DNA from: Actinomucor elegans
Lineage: Eukaryota; Mucoromycota; Mucoromycetes; Mucorales; Mucoraceae
Direction of reading: 5' to 3'
DNA: 64,000 bases
Assembly (NCBI GenBank): GCA_026027325.1
Contig: JAMSLZ010000006.1
Span: 806,001-870,000, forward strand
Shown: positions 11,244-23,149 of the stretch, piece after piece
Position numbering within the stretch: the stretch's first letter is position 1
How the letters are laid out: every line of letters begins with the position of its first letter
The notes under the pieces: model-generated
Database searches by the model: none
The model's input: the letters and a program-made list of their open reading frames with translations, nothing else
Told to the model about the DNA's origin: nothing
Translations under genes and position numbers: made by a program

Positions 11244-13756
11244 ATGAAAATCAAGTATCTAGTCAATATAACTATCCTAGTGATAGCATGCTCTAGAGCA
11301 ACAGCCAGTCTATTACATAAAAGAGACTATACCAAGAAATCCTATTATACGCTTCATACTGTATACCCAAACGATATCGAGGCGGCTAGAGAAGCAGCCA
11401 ACCATTTAGGCGCTCAACTTGAAGGTCCAGTGGGTGAACTAGCTCATTACTTTTGGATCAGTATACCCATGTCAACTACCACCACCAACCACCATAATGT
11501 GATACAGCAGTTCAACACTTACAAAAAGAGAAATAGAAAGAGAGACGTCGACTTGGTGGATGCTATTCAACTGCAAATACCCAAGAAACGTCTATATAAG
11601 CGTGCACCTCCACCCAAACTCGATCCTATTATCGAAAATAAAGACTTGGAACAAACACTGAACGGAAAAACCATCTTGCTGCCTTCTCTAGATGACAATA
11701 ATGGCTTTCAAAGGATGAAAGAGGCTTTGGATATCAAAGATCCTGGATTTGACAAACAGTGGCACTTGGTAATATGCATTCATGATCAGCATTTGCTGTA
11801 TCTTACTTACATATACTTTAGGTCAATAGAAATGAACGCGGCCATGATGTGAATGTTACTGGTGTGTGGAGCCAAGGTATCACTGGCAAAGATATTGTAG
11901 TGGCTATCCTCGATGACGGTTTAGAAATGGACCATGAAGACCTTAAAGAAAACTATGTAAGAAACGCTTTGTTGATTTATGGTTGAAACTCACCCGTTTT
12001 ATTTTAGTTTGCGGAAGGTTCTTATGATTTCAATGACCATGTTCCTGATCCAAAGCCAAGACTAGCGGATGATACACATGGAACACGTTGTGCGGGCGAA
12101 ATTGCAGCTGTAAAGAACGATGTCTGTGGTATGGGTGTCGCCTATCAGGCTAAAGTAGCAGGTATTCGTATTCTTTCTGGTGATATCACTGAAGCGGATG
12201 AAGCTTCTGCACTTAATTACGAATATCAAAAAAACCATATCTATTCTTGTTCCTGGGGTCCGCCTGATATGGGAGAGGTTGCTGAAGCGCCTGAAGGCAT
12301 CATATTAGATGCTATCAAGAACGGCATTCGCAACGGTAGAAACGGAACAGGGTCAATCTTTGTATTTGCCTCAGGTAATGGCGGTGGTAATGATGATAAC
12401 TGCAACTTTGACGGTTACACGAATAGTCTATACACTATTACAGTTGGCGCCGTTGATAAGCAGGGTAACCATCCTTATTATTCAGAACGATGTGCTGCCC
12501 AGCTGGTGGTGACTTACTCAAGTGGATCTGGAGGCTTTATTGTGAGTGAGAGGAATGCATAATGCTGTATTTGGTAAAAACTCATATTTCATCATTAGTA
12601 TACTACCGATATTGGTGCAAACAAGTGCAGTGACCGTCATGGGGGCACTTCTGCTGCTGCTCCATTAGCTGCAGGTGTGTTTGCCTTGGTACTGTCCGTA
12701 CGTCCGGATTTGACTTGGCGTGATATGCAACATCTCTGCGTACAATCTGCTATCCCTATCTCATTAGAAGACGATGACTGGTCTAAACTGCCTTCTGGTC
12801 GCATGTTTAATCACAAATACGGCTATGGTGTATTGGATGCCTATCGTATTGTCGAATTGGCCAAAAAATTCAAGTCTGTAAGACCTCAAACTAAGTTACA
12901 CGTCCTTTCTATGAATCCAAAGAAAACAAAATTCGATATTCCTGATTTAACCCCATCCACTGCAACGAATGCTGTTGATAAAACCAATGCATTCACAAGC
13001 ACATTAGTGGTGACTCGTGATATGGTTAAAGAAGCTGGCTTGGCGCGTCTGGAACACGTTACAGCTACAGTGAATATTGAACATGAACGTCGTGGTGATT
13101 TGGAAATTTTGCTGGAAAGTCCCAACGGTGTTTCTAGTCAATTGGGTGCTCCACGCCAATTTGATCGAAGTAAAGAAGGATTGGTGGATTGGACATTTAT
13201 GACAGTAAAGCATTGGTAAGTCACGATTCATCCATGCTTTGTATGATATTAATTGTATTGCTATAGGGAAGAAGACCCTGTAGGTAATTGGACGCTGCGT
13301 GTAATTGACAGCAAACATCCTGAATCTACTGGCAAATTTATTGATTGGAAACTGACCCTTTGGGGCGAAGTAACCGAGGGCTTTGTGCTTCCTCCCGAGA
13401 TCGACATGACAAAACCTGGTATTGACGCAGATGATTTCGAAAAAGATCTAAACTATGATACGGAAGACAGCGACCATAATCAATCATTTGTAGACCAAGA
13501 TGATGATACGGAAATTAAGAAACCAAACACTTCTTTCATGATCTACAGTCTCGTTTCACTGTTTATGATCGCTAGTGTCGGAAGCACTGCATTCATTGTG
13601 AAAAAGTACATGCTAAGCTCGGCGAATCTCGACTATAATCGACCTACTGAAGAAGATACATACGAATTTGATAATTTATTAAATCATTCAGATGAAGACG
13701 AAGATGAGGAAGACGCTGAAACTTTTGATATGGATGATAGTGATCATCGTAACTGA
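11244..13756 (+). CDS. KEX2: Kexin (Kex2) furin-type proprotein convertase
   Basis: Late-Golgi subtilisin-like protease that cleaves after dibasic sites. Five exons: 11244-11768, 11822-11956, 12008-12541, 12599-13215 and 13267-13756, about 766 residues, all phases agreeing. Visible in order: signal peptide; propeptide ending in basic sites (KKRLYKR, then APPPK); catalytic Asp in AILDDGLEMDHEDL (about residue 206); His in DDTHGTRCAGE; oxyanion Asn in FASGNGGGN; Ser in GGTSAAAPLAAG; P domain ending ...DPVGNWTLRVID; one transmembrane segment (YSLVSLFMIASVGSTAFIV); acidic cytosolic tail. The tail contains YEFDNLL, closely resembling the aromatic TGN-retention signal of yeast Kex2. Intact, with canonical catalytic residues. 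Confidence 0.97.
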
Positions 13757-13777
13757 TTATTTTCTTATATAATAATA

Positions 13778-13781
<4 letters not shown>

Positions 13782-13811
<30 letters not shown>
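13782..13811. repeat. Poly-T tract after KEX2
   Basis: A run of about 30 T starting just after an AATAAAA in the KEX2 3' region. Confidence 0.9.
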
Positions 13812-13813
<2 letters not shown>

Positions 13814-14764
13814 TATAACTCTTGAACCAAATTGTCTATTTTAATATAATATCGCCAATCACTCCATTAAAAAAAAATTGCTTAACAAAAGTCATCCATT
13901 ATATGGAAGTCGATTTAACTTTCTACCAGGTACAGCATTTCGTTCTGCACATGGGCTACTAAACAGATTCAACATTTGACCGAGATCGCTCATGATTAGA
14001 GCCGTACTTGATCAACTAGAAAGTTTAAAGCTCAGCTGGTATATTAATATATATATAAATTCCATTGTACTAGACAGATACATAATATGTTTTGCTGGGC
14101 AAGACTACTAAATACCTGCGAGCTCTTTCGAATTAGAAAAAAATATACTACGGTCGGAGTATTTCGTATATTCAAAATAGTTTTTCTGACACATAGCAAT
14201 AGACCAAAAATTTAGTCTAAAAAATCCTAATAATTAATGTACAAGTCATACATGATAATAGTCATCTTGATTAATTAATCAAACTTGTACATTGGTGCAT
14301 TCTTTTTACGAGCAAGCTGCATTTTATAGACTATTAAAAGTAAACAGCTTTCCTTTAAAGACGAAAAAAAAAGAAGTGTTGGAGTTTTTTAATGCTCGGC
14401 TTCGTTGGTATACATTTCTAAATACAACTGCATCATAATGCTTGGTGTGTGTTTCAGTATCCTATATTTTGTGAATATTCGAGCTATAATATGCTTAATT
14501 TCCGAACAATACATATTTAAGTATTTATGTCTGTATTTCATTAAAATTGGTCATCACAGCTGTTTACTTACCGCCAGCCAATGAAGAATATGAATATTAA
14601 AAAAACGGGTCCCTTTTTTTTTGACCGCACAGGCCAAAATTTTGACCTAAAAACCGTAATCACAAATGTAAATGGCATACAGGAGGATATTCTTCTGTAT
14701 CATTTAATCCAAGCCATGAATCATTGCATAAATTTTGTATTGATGAGCGTTTTGAAAAAATACA

Positions 14765-14770
<6 letters not shown>

Positions 14771-14807
<37 letters not shown>
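14771..14807. repeat. Poly-A tract
   Basis: A run of about 37 A, the longest homopolymer in the window. Confidence 0.9.
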
Positions 14808-14809
<2 letters not shown>

Positions 14810-15918
14810 TTCTAAAAAGATAGATTTTTAAAACTATGTAGTACTTGGCCTAGAGTGCTTACTTTTTCTTTATGAAAATAAGTGTATTCAAATAAGCGCA
14901 ATCTATTCCATGTACTTTTTTTCGAGAACCAAAACTACACTTAGCCTAGTGGTTATTGAATGATATAATGGATTTCGTGATTTTTATCATTATCATCATC
15001 ATCTCCGAGACAGCATAGAACATTTCTAGATTAATTCACCATCAATCAACGAATTAAACCATCTCTGTATACCTAACCTAATCTCCTCCTATCAAAGAAG
15101 CTCACGTCCCTGCAAATCTTTGACGAACGATTCGATATAGATCAGTATACATGTGCTATAGATACGATACTGAGACATCATGCACACGACAAAAGTGAGC
15201 AATTACTCCACAATTGCTTCATTCTTGCGCGATATTTCGTGCTTTTCCCTCTTACTAACAACCAAGGGCCGAGGCTAGTCTCTTTTAAAAGCAAACTATC
15301 TAGATTATGGCACGTTTTTTTTTGTAGTGATCTAAACCTGTACCATTATTTTATTAGTCTTTACTAAGATAGTGTTCCAGATACATTACATTTCTTCTAT
15401 GCGTTGCATGTATAATAGTTTATTTCTGACGCGTGATGCATCCATTCTAAGAATATTTTTGGTTTAAAGAACGCAATGGCATTGTGCATAAATGAAAAAC
15501 GATCTACATATCGAAGGCAATCACTTGGCCCGGTTGATCAGTTGCTTCTTTAAGTTAGTGTCGCAATAATGAAATATGTTTCTTGTTCACTCTAGTAGAT
15601 TCTACTAGTATGTAGATCCTTTTTAATCGATTAAGAAGCACATATATGTATATGTATATCAACATTTAAAAGCGATTCGGTTACGAATATCATTGCCGAA
15701 CACTCGGCTGACGAAATCAAGATATATGCTGTGTGACAAGAGAAAAAGAGAGAAGATCAATGAATATCACTTTTCCGAATACTTAAATAAGTTGCTTTGA
15801 TTCTCTTTAATATTAAATAGAATAGGCCGAAAAAAGCAGTAGATCGGTGGCACATTACCCTGCTTGTAAGTATATACTAGTACACAATACACATTCATAT
15901 ATGTCTATCTGTCTGTGT

Positions 15919-15921
15919 TTG

Positions 15922-15952
<31 letters not shown>

Positions 15953-16053
15953 ACGGGTGCGTGTGTGTGTGCGTGTGTGTGTATGTGTGTGCTAAGCCTA
16001 TAGGCCATGACGAAACTGCTTCTTAAACGGAGTATATATATATATATATATAA
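15919..16053. repeat. (TA)n / (TG)n compound microsatellite
   Basis: Alternating TATATA, then GTGTGTGT with single-base interruptions up to about 15993, then a second TATATATA block at 16032-16052. It lies downstream of the minus-strand zinc-finger gene. Confidence 0.85.
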
Positions 16054-16146
16054 GAAAAAGCGGCAAATCGGTAAAAGTAAAAGAATTGCAGGGCAGATGA
16101 TGACCATTCAAAAATAGATTTGTTTCTGTATGTACAGAATATTGTT

Positions 16147-17142
16147 TTATTTATTAGTTTTTGATCTTCCTAATCTATGAACTCGAAGGTGTCTACGCAT
16201 ATTACTTTGTACACTGAATTGGCGTCCACAGCCTTCTTCTTGGCATACAAAAGGCTTTTCACCCGTATGAGAATAAGTATGAATACGAAGCGATGAAGGT
16301 CTATTAAAAGCCTTGTTGCAAAAGGGACAATAGTATCTGCCCGTTTGTTCATCTCTTGCCACCATAAAATTATCAGTTTCACTGCGACTAGTTTCTTCTT
16401 TTTGTTTCGACGGCAAAGGGAATCGCTGCTTCTTTTTATGGTCTTCTACCATCCCATCCTCGTTTAAGAAGACGGTTGGATGATGGTTACCATGATGACT
16501 AATGTTTAGTGCATCAAATAGCATTTGTTGCTGAGGCGAGTTGGTTAGTTTGTTTGTATCTGTAGTAGGAGGGCTATCTGTACGCGCTCTGATATAATAT
16601 TCTTGTGGGGGTTGATTATCTTCATCAATATAGGGTAAACTTTTAGGATTATGAACCATCTTGAAGAAATCAAGTGTATTGGAAGTGGTATTGGCAGACA
16701 CTGTACGTCTATGCGTTTGATGACGGTGTCTGCTTGGTTTAATAGGAGCAGGAGGAAGAGGATGAACAGCCAAAGGGTTCACAAGAGAAAAATCAGATAC
16801 AGATCTTGTATGACTCGCTCCAGGCGGTTTTCTATGGACAGTAGACGAAGTGCTTGTGGGCGGCATCATCATCCAGCTAGGCTGTTGGTTTTCACTTCTT
16901 TCGGGTATATCATAGTTGTTATAAGCAGGTGCAGATAAAGAGAGTTGTTGTAGCTCTGAAGGTAGGCTACTGATACTAGCACTTTGTCGATGTCTTCTAT
17001 AGTTATTTACATTGGTGGAAGCTGGTGAAGCTTGAGGGTTAATTACAGGTTCAGTTGATGTGTTTTCTGTTCGTATTCCATCATTCAACAGAAATTGAAT
17101 AGACGGTAAACTTGGCTTTTTCGAGTGTATTTGATGGGACAT
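16147..17142 (-). CDS. C2H2 zinc-finger protein
   Basis: Intronless frame of 331 codons, MSHQIHSKKPSL... to ...RLGRSKTNK. Two adjacent C2H2 fingers lie at the C-terminus: YYCPFCNKAFNRPSSLRIHT...H and FVCQEEGCGRQFSVQSNMRR...H, joined by the standard TGEKP linker. The first ~260 residues are Ser/Pro/His-rich and disordered-looking. A pair of terminal fingers with the CGRQFSVQSNMRRH signature is typical of a common fungal transcription-factor type; target genes cannot be inferred. Most other genes here contain introns, so a single exon of this length is slightly unusual. Confidence 0.88.
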   Translation of the reverse strand: MSHQIHSKKPSLPSIQFLLNDGIRTENTSTEPVINPQASPASTNVNNYRRHRQSASISSLPSELQQLSLSAPAYNNYDIPERSENQQPSWMMMPPTSTSSTVHRKPPGASHTRSVSDFSLVNPLAVHPLPPAPIKPSRHRHQTHRRTVSANTTSNTLDFFKMVHNPKSLPYIDEDNQPPQEYYIRARTDSPPTTDTNKLTNSPQQQMLFDALNISHHGNHHPTVFLNEDGMVEDHKKKQRFPLPSKQKEETSRSETDNFMVARDEQTGRYYCPFCNKAFNRPSSLRIHTYSHTGEKPFVCQEEGCGRQFSVQSNMRRHLRVHRLGRSKTNK

Positions 17143-18150
17143 TGTGTATAAAGAAGAAAGAAAGAAGGTGGAAATAAGAAATCCAGTCTTGACCTAATAA
17201 AGAACCTTGCAATCGGAGTTGCCTCTGGTAACAAGAAGAACAAGAAGCACGAGAGGAGAAACTATAGGAGAAATACACAATTAAATGCCCCAGTACTCCT
17301 ATATCCTGTTCTTATGCTCCTTTATATATATATATGTGTGTGTGTGTGCGTAAAAACTTTTAGCAATCTTTTTGTCTTTAGATGTTACTGCATAATTATA
17401 TATAGTACCACGTCAATTCTAATATCCAGTATTAAGGGTGTTATATTATTAAAGCGACAGGGTCTAATCTTTGTATTCATCGATCGAATGATTACTTGCT
17501 ATCATATGCTACTGAGTATTCGGAATTGAAACTATAGATTGAATACACTACTTTGACTCGGCGATTCTCAAGTGAGCGTCGCTAAATCAAAAGCCTAGAC
17601 CACCCGACTGTTACGTGGCAATTGCTACCAGCACGAGTGGAAGCTTCCTAAGGTCGATCACTTAGGAATTGACATTGTGTTACCCGCCACGTAGAAACAA
17701 GTAGTATATCAAAGAGATGGGGCTATTCTACCGCTGATTAAGCCAATTGTACAGTACGCTACTGCATCACCTCTATGTCAGATAGGTACCTGATCATATT
17801 TGATAATTAATCATCTGAAATCCCATTTATCCGGCCCTTCTTAGTGATTTACATCCGAAAGAAAGACAGGAAAGCAGATCATTTGCGCCTATCAAATCAG
17901 CTCGTTTACATACATAATGGACTTTTTAGATCAAACGTCCGCTTTATTTTATTTTATTTTTTGCATATAAACAAAGCATACTAACATCTCTTTGTTTCAA
18001 TGGAGTTTTCTAAAGAGAGTGCGAAAGACAGAGAGAGAAAGAGATCGTTGATCCAAATCTATTGACTCCGAGACAAGTGGCTAAGCAGTGCGGAATTACA
18101 ATCCCTTTGATCCACATGCCGATAAAATATGCTATCTAATAATACCATTT

Positions 18151-18190
<40 letters not shown>

Positions 18191-18235
18191 AAAAAAACCG
18201 CCAACGGGTTAATCTTTTCCAATATACTCAAATTG
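17143..18235. other. Intergenic region with a nested inverted repeat
   Basis: The first part is the upstream region of the zinc-finger gene, with a short TATATG-TGTG microsatellite near 17323-17348. A nested inverted repeat at 17612-17693 is listed separately. An A-run of about 34 lies at 18155-18188. No protein gene is supported. Confidence 0.5.
17612..17693. other. Nested inverted repeat, possible structured RNA
   Basis: The outer arms TACGTGGC (17612-17619) and GCCACGTA (17686-17693) are perfect complements. Inside them, TTCCTAAG (17645-17652) and CTTAGGAA (17661-17668) form an 8-bp stem with an 8-base loop. The region is more GC-rich than its surroundings. It does not match the U1, U2, U4, U5 or U6 signatures I know. 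It could be a non-coding RNA, a protein-binding site or a relic element; sequence alone does not decide. Confidence 0.35.
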
Positions 18236-18703
18236 ATGCACAGCCCTCAGATTCAAAGCGGTAACTCGGCTCTTTGCAAAAAAAGTATAGTGCGTTTTTG
18301 AATTAGATACTAACTAGTGCAACTTGAATTAACGGAACTAACAAGCTTATTTATCATCGGATTTCCCTTATTTAAGTCACATTTCCCTTGATGACGAGGT
18401 AGTTGTGCTTTGGCCGAGCATCTTTGTTTTAGGCGGAACAAGGATCGGTTGGATAATGTAAGCATTCAAAGTAGCTAGTAGGTTCATTCTTGGTAGCTCA
18501 GCATTACGGTAGCTATTCTGAACCACGTTTACAACCAAATGATGGCGCAGATTAAACAGTATTATCAAACTTTTGACAAAGAGCTTCCTGAAGTGGCCCA
18601 GGCAAATGATAAGCGTCAAAGAGGTGTTATTTGGTTTCGTCGGTTTATTACATGTCAGATGTGGCAACAGCAATGGCAGCAGATAACCAAACATGGTTCT
18701 TGA
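18236..18703 (+). CDS. Possible small gene, unrecognised
   Basis: The best-supported part is 18497-18703, a frame reading NQMMAQIKQYYQTFDKELP and RQRGVIWFRRFITCQMWQQQ, which looks like a helical, coiled-coil-prone protein. It follows an acceptor (TTGGTAG) and joins in frame to 18399-18457 (AEHLCFRRNKDRLDN) across a GTAAGC-TAG intron of 39 nt. A start exon 18236-18260 (ATG CAC AGC ..., donor GTAACT) would complete a 96-residue protein in phase, but that first intron (138 nt) is long for this genome and its acceptor is weak. The stop lies 104 bp before the Na+/H+ exchanger start. No family was recognised. An opposite-strand frame (18377-18694) looks less protein-like. Confidence 0.38.
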
Positions 18704-18807
18704 TTGGCTTATCTAGGTTGAACAAACCCCGATCATTTATGAAGAAAAGCCAAGATATGCATAACTGGGCCTTCTTTTTTTTTTCTGTTTCATACACCAT
18801 AGAATAA

Positions 18808-21090
18808 ATGGACCCAAACCAAAACACGACCCTTCCAAACGAAGGGGTCATAGATCAGCCCATGGAGGAAGAAGTATATTCCTCATGGGCTCTTTTAATT
18901 CTCATGTCACTATTAATCGGCGCTTTATGGACAAGTTACTTTTTACAGCTTCGAAAGATTCGTGCTGTTCATGAAACCGTGCTGTCCATTATGGCAGGTC
19001 AGTTCTAGCAATGTCCTTTTTTTTTCAAACTTGTGCGTCTTAAACAGTTATTTGCATGTATAGGTATGATTGTAGGTTTAGTGATAAAACTGGCACCAGG
19101 AACTATCATTCAAGGAATGGTACAATTTAAACAAGGCGTGTTTTTCAATCTATTACTGCCGCCCATTATCCTCAACTCAGGTTACGAATTGAAAAGAGTA
19201 TGGCAATTACACGCGTTTTTCTTTTTTGATCTCAAGATTTAACTGTATTGCGTTGATATAGCGCAACTTTTTCCTCAATTTTGGTACTATTCTAACATTT
19301 GCTATGGTTGGCACCTTTATTGCAGCCATTGTGACAGGGTAAGCTCACGACAAGATGAAACATGAAAAAGCTATATTGACACATCTAGTCGAAATTAGTG
19401 TCTTTACCTATCTTTATGCACTTATCAATCCAGAAGGCATCAGTATATCATTTCTAGACAGTATGATTTTTGGTGCAATCTTATCCGCTACGGATCCGGT
19501 GACAATCTTGGCTATCTTCAATCAGTTACACGTAGACCCACAGCTATTCTCAATTATCTCGGGTGAATCTTTGCTCAATGATGCAGTAGCCATTGTTTTA
19601 TCAGAGTAAGTAGTTTGGATGAAATGCCCCGATGGAGAGGTCAATTTTAACGTGTATATCATAGCACGCTGCACAAGTTCCGCGGCCAAGAGCTACATAT
19701 GATCAATATCTTTAAGGGCATCGGCCTTTTTCTCGGTGTATTCTGGGCATCCACTTTTATCGGTATCCTCTATGGTGTCATTGTGGCTCTTATGTTGAAA
19801 TATTCACAATTACATCGATTTCCCGGTATTGAAACCTGCATTGTCTTCTTGATGGCTTACAGTAGTTACTTTCTGTCCAATGGTACCAAAATGTCCGGTA
19901 TTGTTACTTTGCTTTTCACAGGTATTACATTGAAACATTATGCCTATGATAATTTGTCGACAAACAGTAAACGTTCCACCAAGTCCTTGTTTCAAATATG
20001 TTCTCAACTTAACGAGAATTTCATCTTTATCTACCTTGGCATTAATTTATTTGCTCAGGACGATCTAGACTATAAGCCCTTGTTCATTGTCGTAACTTTG
20101 GTAAAATGTAAAACAGATTGGCTCTGTATAGCTTTGAACTCAATTCAAACCACTTGTGTATAGGCTGTTATTTGTGTTGCGCGCTATGCTTCTGTTGCAC
20201 CACTCTCCATGATTATCAACGCTGTTTGTAGAGCCCTGGGAAAGCCAGATCAACTACCACGTAATCACCAAATGATGCTTTTTTGGGCTGGTCTAAGAGG
20301 AGCTGTTGCTTTTGCATTGGCATTAGGTATTACAGGCGAAAGTGCTCGAGCCATGAGAACAACCATTTTGGCCGTTGTCGTGCTAACTGTGCTTTTGTTT
20401 GGTGGTACGACAAGTCGAATGCTTCAAGTATTAGACGTGAAAACTGGTGTCATTGAACCAGATGAATCTGGCAGTGATATGGAGGATGAAGAAGATCATC
20501 AAAGACGTAACAAAAAATACACTCAATTGAATACAAACGACCCATCTCAGCAACGCTTGCTGGATCCCGTAGATGATGATGACAATGAAGGCTTATTAGA
20601 AACTGGACGGTCTTCGCAACGCAATAGAAGAAGACAATATCAAAATGACGTCTCTATTGGTGAATTACTATCTGGACCTTTGGGTGAACCTATTCTTGAG
20701 GATCGCCCACCGCATTGGTTTGTTTCATTTGATGAGAAATGGCTTAAGCCTCTTTTGACAAAGAGACATATTCAGGAACGGAATCAAACTTTGGCTGAAT
20801 ACTGGAGAGAGAAAAGAAGAAAGATGGAAAGAGCAAATCGAAATATGTTGGATGATATTCGAGGCATGACAATGGATGATGATGAAAACAGCGATGCTTT
20901 AACTTTGAACTCTGTCAAGGGCTCGAATCGATTAAATCCTTCTACTTCTTCCGTTTCTTCCAACAGAGATTACCCCTCAACTTCATTATCTAGATCAAAC
21001 TTTGGTGGCAGTGGATCATCAAAAATTGTAATTGGATCAGGAAGAGTGTTTGGACGTTCACCATCTATTGATTCGGGTGATGAATTGTAA
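18808..21090 (+). CDS. NHX1: Endosomal Na+(K+)/H+ exchanger (Nhx1/NHE6-9 type)
   Basis: Cation/proton antiporter expected in endosomes/prevacuolar membranes, where it controls lumenal pH and vesicle traffic. Six exons: 18808-18997, 19064-19197, 19262-19338, 19399-19605, 19665-20100 and 20164-21090, about 656 residues, phase-consistent. Family motifs: [19 protein letters not shown] (the amiloride-site region), [18 protein letters not shown] (the ND/DPV transport core), [14 protein letters not shown] (the conserved acidic pair) and [17 protein letters not shown]. Multiple membrane helices precede an acidic, Ser-rich cytosolic tail from about residue 430. The intron 3 acceptor is the TTAG at 19395-19398, which keeps frame; the apparent CTAG just upstream does not. 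Confidence 0.94.
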
Positions 21091-23149
21091 CTACATATCA
21101 TAAATCTGTTCTTTGCAATATATCTTTTTTTTTTCATGTAATAAACAACTACCATCGCTGTAAATTGACACTTTATAACATTTTTGGATGCATCTTGATT
21201 CAAGCCATCCGTTCTATATCGTTAACAGTGCCGTTGTATTCAAATTATTGCCTGGATCAGAATCTTTTCATCCAACTGCCGTGAACAAAAGCTTTATAAT
21301 ACAGTTTTGTTACAGAAATGACAAAAAGGAAAGTTTTCATCGCTATTAACATATTTATCGGATATTTCAGATCCATATAAGGGTTTTTGGTCAACGGGAG
21401 CTGGACATTCATCAGTTTAAAGATGTCTATTTTCTGAGAATAAATAGAGCTCAAGCTCAATGCTCAAGATATGTCCTTTGATGAAGGTTGTAATAGATGT
21501 GGTATGTAGGCTATTTTGAGTACTTCATACTTTCACCTAGATTATCAGTTGGGAAATCTACACATTATTATCAGATCTAGAATATATGAAGCATAAATCT
21601 TTTTTTTTTCAGTCAATTATGGACAAGTCTTATACATTGATTTCATAACAGCTAAACAAAGTCATGATAGATGTAGAATACGTATAATTTGTCAAATGGG
21701 ACATTGCGGCAAATTGGGAAGATCTACCGATCAATAGATCTAGTGCATTCGAAAATACAATTTACAACATATACCTAAACTATAATATACGTATTATTAT
21801 ACCTCAGTTATATAATAGCTCTAGTAGATAGAAGTGTTTCCATTTTAACATGTACTATAGTCATCTAATGCAACATTAAACTCGAATCGATGAAGATGCT
21901 AAAAATGGATGGAAGCGGCCTAATGATTTTAGTAACTTTTTTTTTTGTAGAATCAAATTTTCTTACTTTTGTGCAGTGTGAAGTCTGTATTTTGGAGACA
22001 TAGTAATATAATAAAATGATAGGTTTAATAAATGGACAAATATGACAGCATGTTTATTTTGGATTTTACTATATTTGTATCAGCGTTTAACGGCATTCAT
22101 GGCGTTTTAAATGTAGGATGTGTAATACAATTTGGTTTCTCACAGCCCCACGTATATACTTGACTCTTCTTTTGCTAGAATAACCCTACTTACTAAGTTT
22201 GGGCTTAACACACAAATCAGAAGACGAATGCCAGTGCCAATTCACCAGATGATTAACGGTCCTTTAGAGCACTTTTACGCCTCTTTCTTTCTTTCTTTTT
22301 TTTTTTTAAAAAAAAAACTGTTTATCGTGCCGATGATGATGACCTTTCAATTTGCCCTTTAGCCATATATCATTCATAAAGTACATATATGTCCACTTTA
22401 TAGACCAAAAATGGTATTCACTAGCATAGATCAGTATATCAATATGTAATGATGTCTGCATTTTAAACAACCAATGCTGCATAGGTCGAGTAGTTGATGC
22501 TCTAAATTAACTATGATTTGCATCTACCAAGGCCTTTATCTCGCCAAGTATGATGGATATATTAGGTTCTGGTAGTTGGCAGTAAATTATTACTTGCTTT
22601 TTTCTAAACTAGATCTACAGATCTATAAGATCGCTTAGCTGATCTCTCCTGAATGGTATGTCTAATAAGTATCTTATGTTTAGCATAATCTTCTGTATTT
22701 ACTAAAGTCTTGATTTGGCTCAAAAGAAACGAGAGTATTATAAAGATAGCCTTCATTTGGCACTGGATTATCCTTTACTTTTCACCTGTTGCTTCAGTTA
22801 AATACCTTCAAAGTGCAGCTAAAAGTTTAAAATCTACTAGGAGGCCATGTAGTCTATCAAAACATAATAGAGATAAACCTAATGCATTACAACATATTGC
22901 TTTGAGGAGAAAGAGATTATTGTCTGTATCCCTAAGATAACTGTGAGAAATTGGGAAAAGTCATACTTTTAGGCGCAGTGTTACCGGAAAAAGAGCACGG
23001 GTAAAATGACAGTAATCACTAGTTTTTGTTATTGTTTATAAAATAAGATCGCGGTGCTCCAGGTCCTTTTTTTTTCGTGCTTTCTCTTTTGTTTTCCTCT
23101 CACTAATTTCTTATTTTAACATATAGACGATAATATTTGAAAAAAGACG
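21091..23149. other. Gene-poor region with dispersed-repeat copies
   Basis: No gene was supported. A repeat copy lies at 21862-21885 (CATCTAATGCAACATTAAAC...). GATCTATAGATC-like palindromes occur near 21722-21742 and 22612-22632. Short frames at 22132-22362 and 22710-22940 have no recognisable features. The region just before 23150 serves the Q-rich gene. Confidence 0.5.

Larger units (their letters stand above)
13757..16146. other. Gene-poor region with homopolymers and microsatellites
   Basis: No gene was supported. It contains T-run 13782-13811, A-run 14771-14807, TA/TG microsatellites near 15919-16053, and a palindrome CTAGTAGA-T-TCTACTAG at about 15592-15608. A 63-codon plus-strand frame at 14581-14772 ending in the A-run has no recognisable features and is not called. 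Confidence 0.5.

Noticed and set aside
14581..14772. 63-codon frame ending in an A-run
   Set aside because: No partner exons, no recognisable motif, and its C-terminal Lys residues come from the homopolymer.
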